NCBI GenBank assembly: GCA_964346145.1
Contig: CAYFTL010000008.1
Location: forward strand, 9,353-73,352
Reading direction: 5' to 3'
DNA: 64,000 nucleotides
Source: CAYFTL01 sp964346145
GTDB lineage: Bacteria > Bacillota > Clostridia > Christensenellales > Aristaeellaceae
In this document: piece by piece, positions 63,663-64,000 of the stretch
Layout: each line of letters opens with the position of its first letter
How positions within the stretch are numbered: the first letter of the stretch is position 1
Notes under the pieces: generated by a model
What the model saw: only the letters and a program-made list of their open reading frames with translations
Databases searched by the model: none
What the model was told of the DNA's origin: nothing
Translations under genes and position numbers: made by a program

Positions 63663-63699
63663 CCGGATGGTGCCTTTGTGGTGCCATCCGGATTTTTTT
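63663..63699 (+). terminator. Terminator after the holin-like gene
   Basis: CCGGATGG (63663-63670) pairs with CCATCCGG (63684-63691), followed by seven T. The region 63700-63901 beyond it holds no gene that I can see. Confidence 0.85.
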
Positions 63700-63901
63700 G
63701 TGCCCTTGTTTGTGCGCAAGTTGCTTTATGCAGAGGTAAAGGCAAGCAACAACTTTGCCGATCTGGATGTAGATGGAACTTATGTACATCCGGGGCATTT
63801 TTAGAGGATGGGAGGCTTCTTTTGAAAATTTACAAACCTGGTAAGCGGGGCGCGAGGAGGCCGCTTAAGCGTTTGCAAAATAGGGTGGCACTTTGCATTT
63901 C

Positions 63902-63920
63902 TTATGATATAATATCATAA
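63902..63920 (+). promoter_or_regulatory. Palindromic operator over a -10 box
   Basis: TTATGATAT-A-ATATCATAA is a perfect 19-bp palindrome that contains TATAAT (63908-63913). It lies 26 bases before ATG 63946, so a repressor bound here would block transcription of the next gene. Confidence 0.6.
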
Positions 63921-63945
63921 AAAGAATGATAAAGGAGATAATTTC

Positions 63946-64000
63946 ATGGGCGAATACGAATTCACTTATGATTTACCAGTTAATTTAGTCCATGGATTTT
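63946..64000 (+). CDS. Start of a gene cut by the window edge, possibly iron-containing alcohol dehydrogenase
   Basis: Only 18 residues are visible, 'MGEYEFTYDLPVNLVHGF', after AAAGGAG. The form FTY-x-P-(x)5-FG resembles the first residues of iron-dependent alcohol dehydrogenases. That is too short for a confident call. Confidence 0.4.
   Translation, partial: MGEYEFTYDLPVNLVHGF

Overview
The window looks like a chromosomal segment of a moderate-GC, low-branching Firmicute of the class Clostridia (inference). The evidence is purine-rich GGAGG ribosome sites before nearly every gene, TTG starts, a DarA-type cyclic-di-AMP receptor, CvpA, DegV, the UPF0210/ACT pair, Ktr-like potassium uptake, an LPXTG-like surface protein, B12-dependent ribonucleotide reductase and superoxide reductase. 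Two perfect 16-bp parS sites (8151-8166 and 8188-8203), together with rlmH and a walJ/yycJ homologue that often lie near the origin in Firmicutes, suggest an origin-proximal location.

Layout. 1-9.4 kb: end of a cardiolipin synthase; a tRNA-like RNA with its own promoter and terminator; a zincin-like protein; an AI-2E family permease; a minus-strand run of esterase, walJ, CPBP protease, rlmH and a membrane protein; then metallophosphoesterase, the parS pair and nagA. 9.6-13.4 kb: an SPFH pseudogene, a gene-poor stretch with a second tRNA-like remnant, and a leucine-rich-repeat surface protein. 13.4-22.9 kb: DUF5711-like and CvpA genes, degV, nagB, a GNAT gene fused to a truncated kinase lobe, and a glycogen phosphorylase/GH13 operon. 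22.9-26.5 kb: promoter, cobalamin riboswitch, attenuator, btuF-btuC-btuD-like uptake genes and a divergent adenosyltransferase-like gene. This fits the B12-dependent ribonucleotide reductase at 50.5 kb, whose promoter carries two NrdR-like boxes. 26.8-46.8 kb: housekeeping and accessory genes: an XRE regulator, PepV-like dipeptidase, uxaC, superoxide reductase, GrpB, a large McrB-like ATPase, Ktr genes, PepF, MATE, a methyltransferase, an AraC regulator cut by a 100-N gap, a DsbA-like protein and UPF0210/ACT. 46.9-62.7 kb: a landscape of neighbouring paralogues. It has two decayed copies of a multi-pass membrane protein and a third possibly related one, a pair of tail-anchored unknown proteins beside darA, and a pair of membrane-embedded glycerophosphodiester phosphodiesterases around a WYL regulator. 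62.9-64 kb: a coiled-coil membrane protein and a holin-like protein, then the start of a gene behind a palindromic promoter.

Six genes are each broken by what reads as a single missing base: SPFH, LRR, YbjQ-like, ktrB, one darA-side paralogue and one GDPD. In five of them the full span measures 2 modulo 3, so sequencing or assembly deletions must be considered before calling them pseudogenes. Two other genes have in-frame TAA codons instead. No CRISPR array, insertion sequence or rRNA gene was seen. The best candidates for something new are the tRNA-like RNA at 368-481, the 805-residue McrB-like protein without a McrC partner, and the paralogous membrane-protein pairs.
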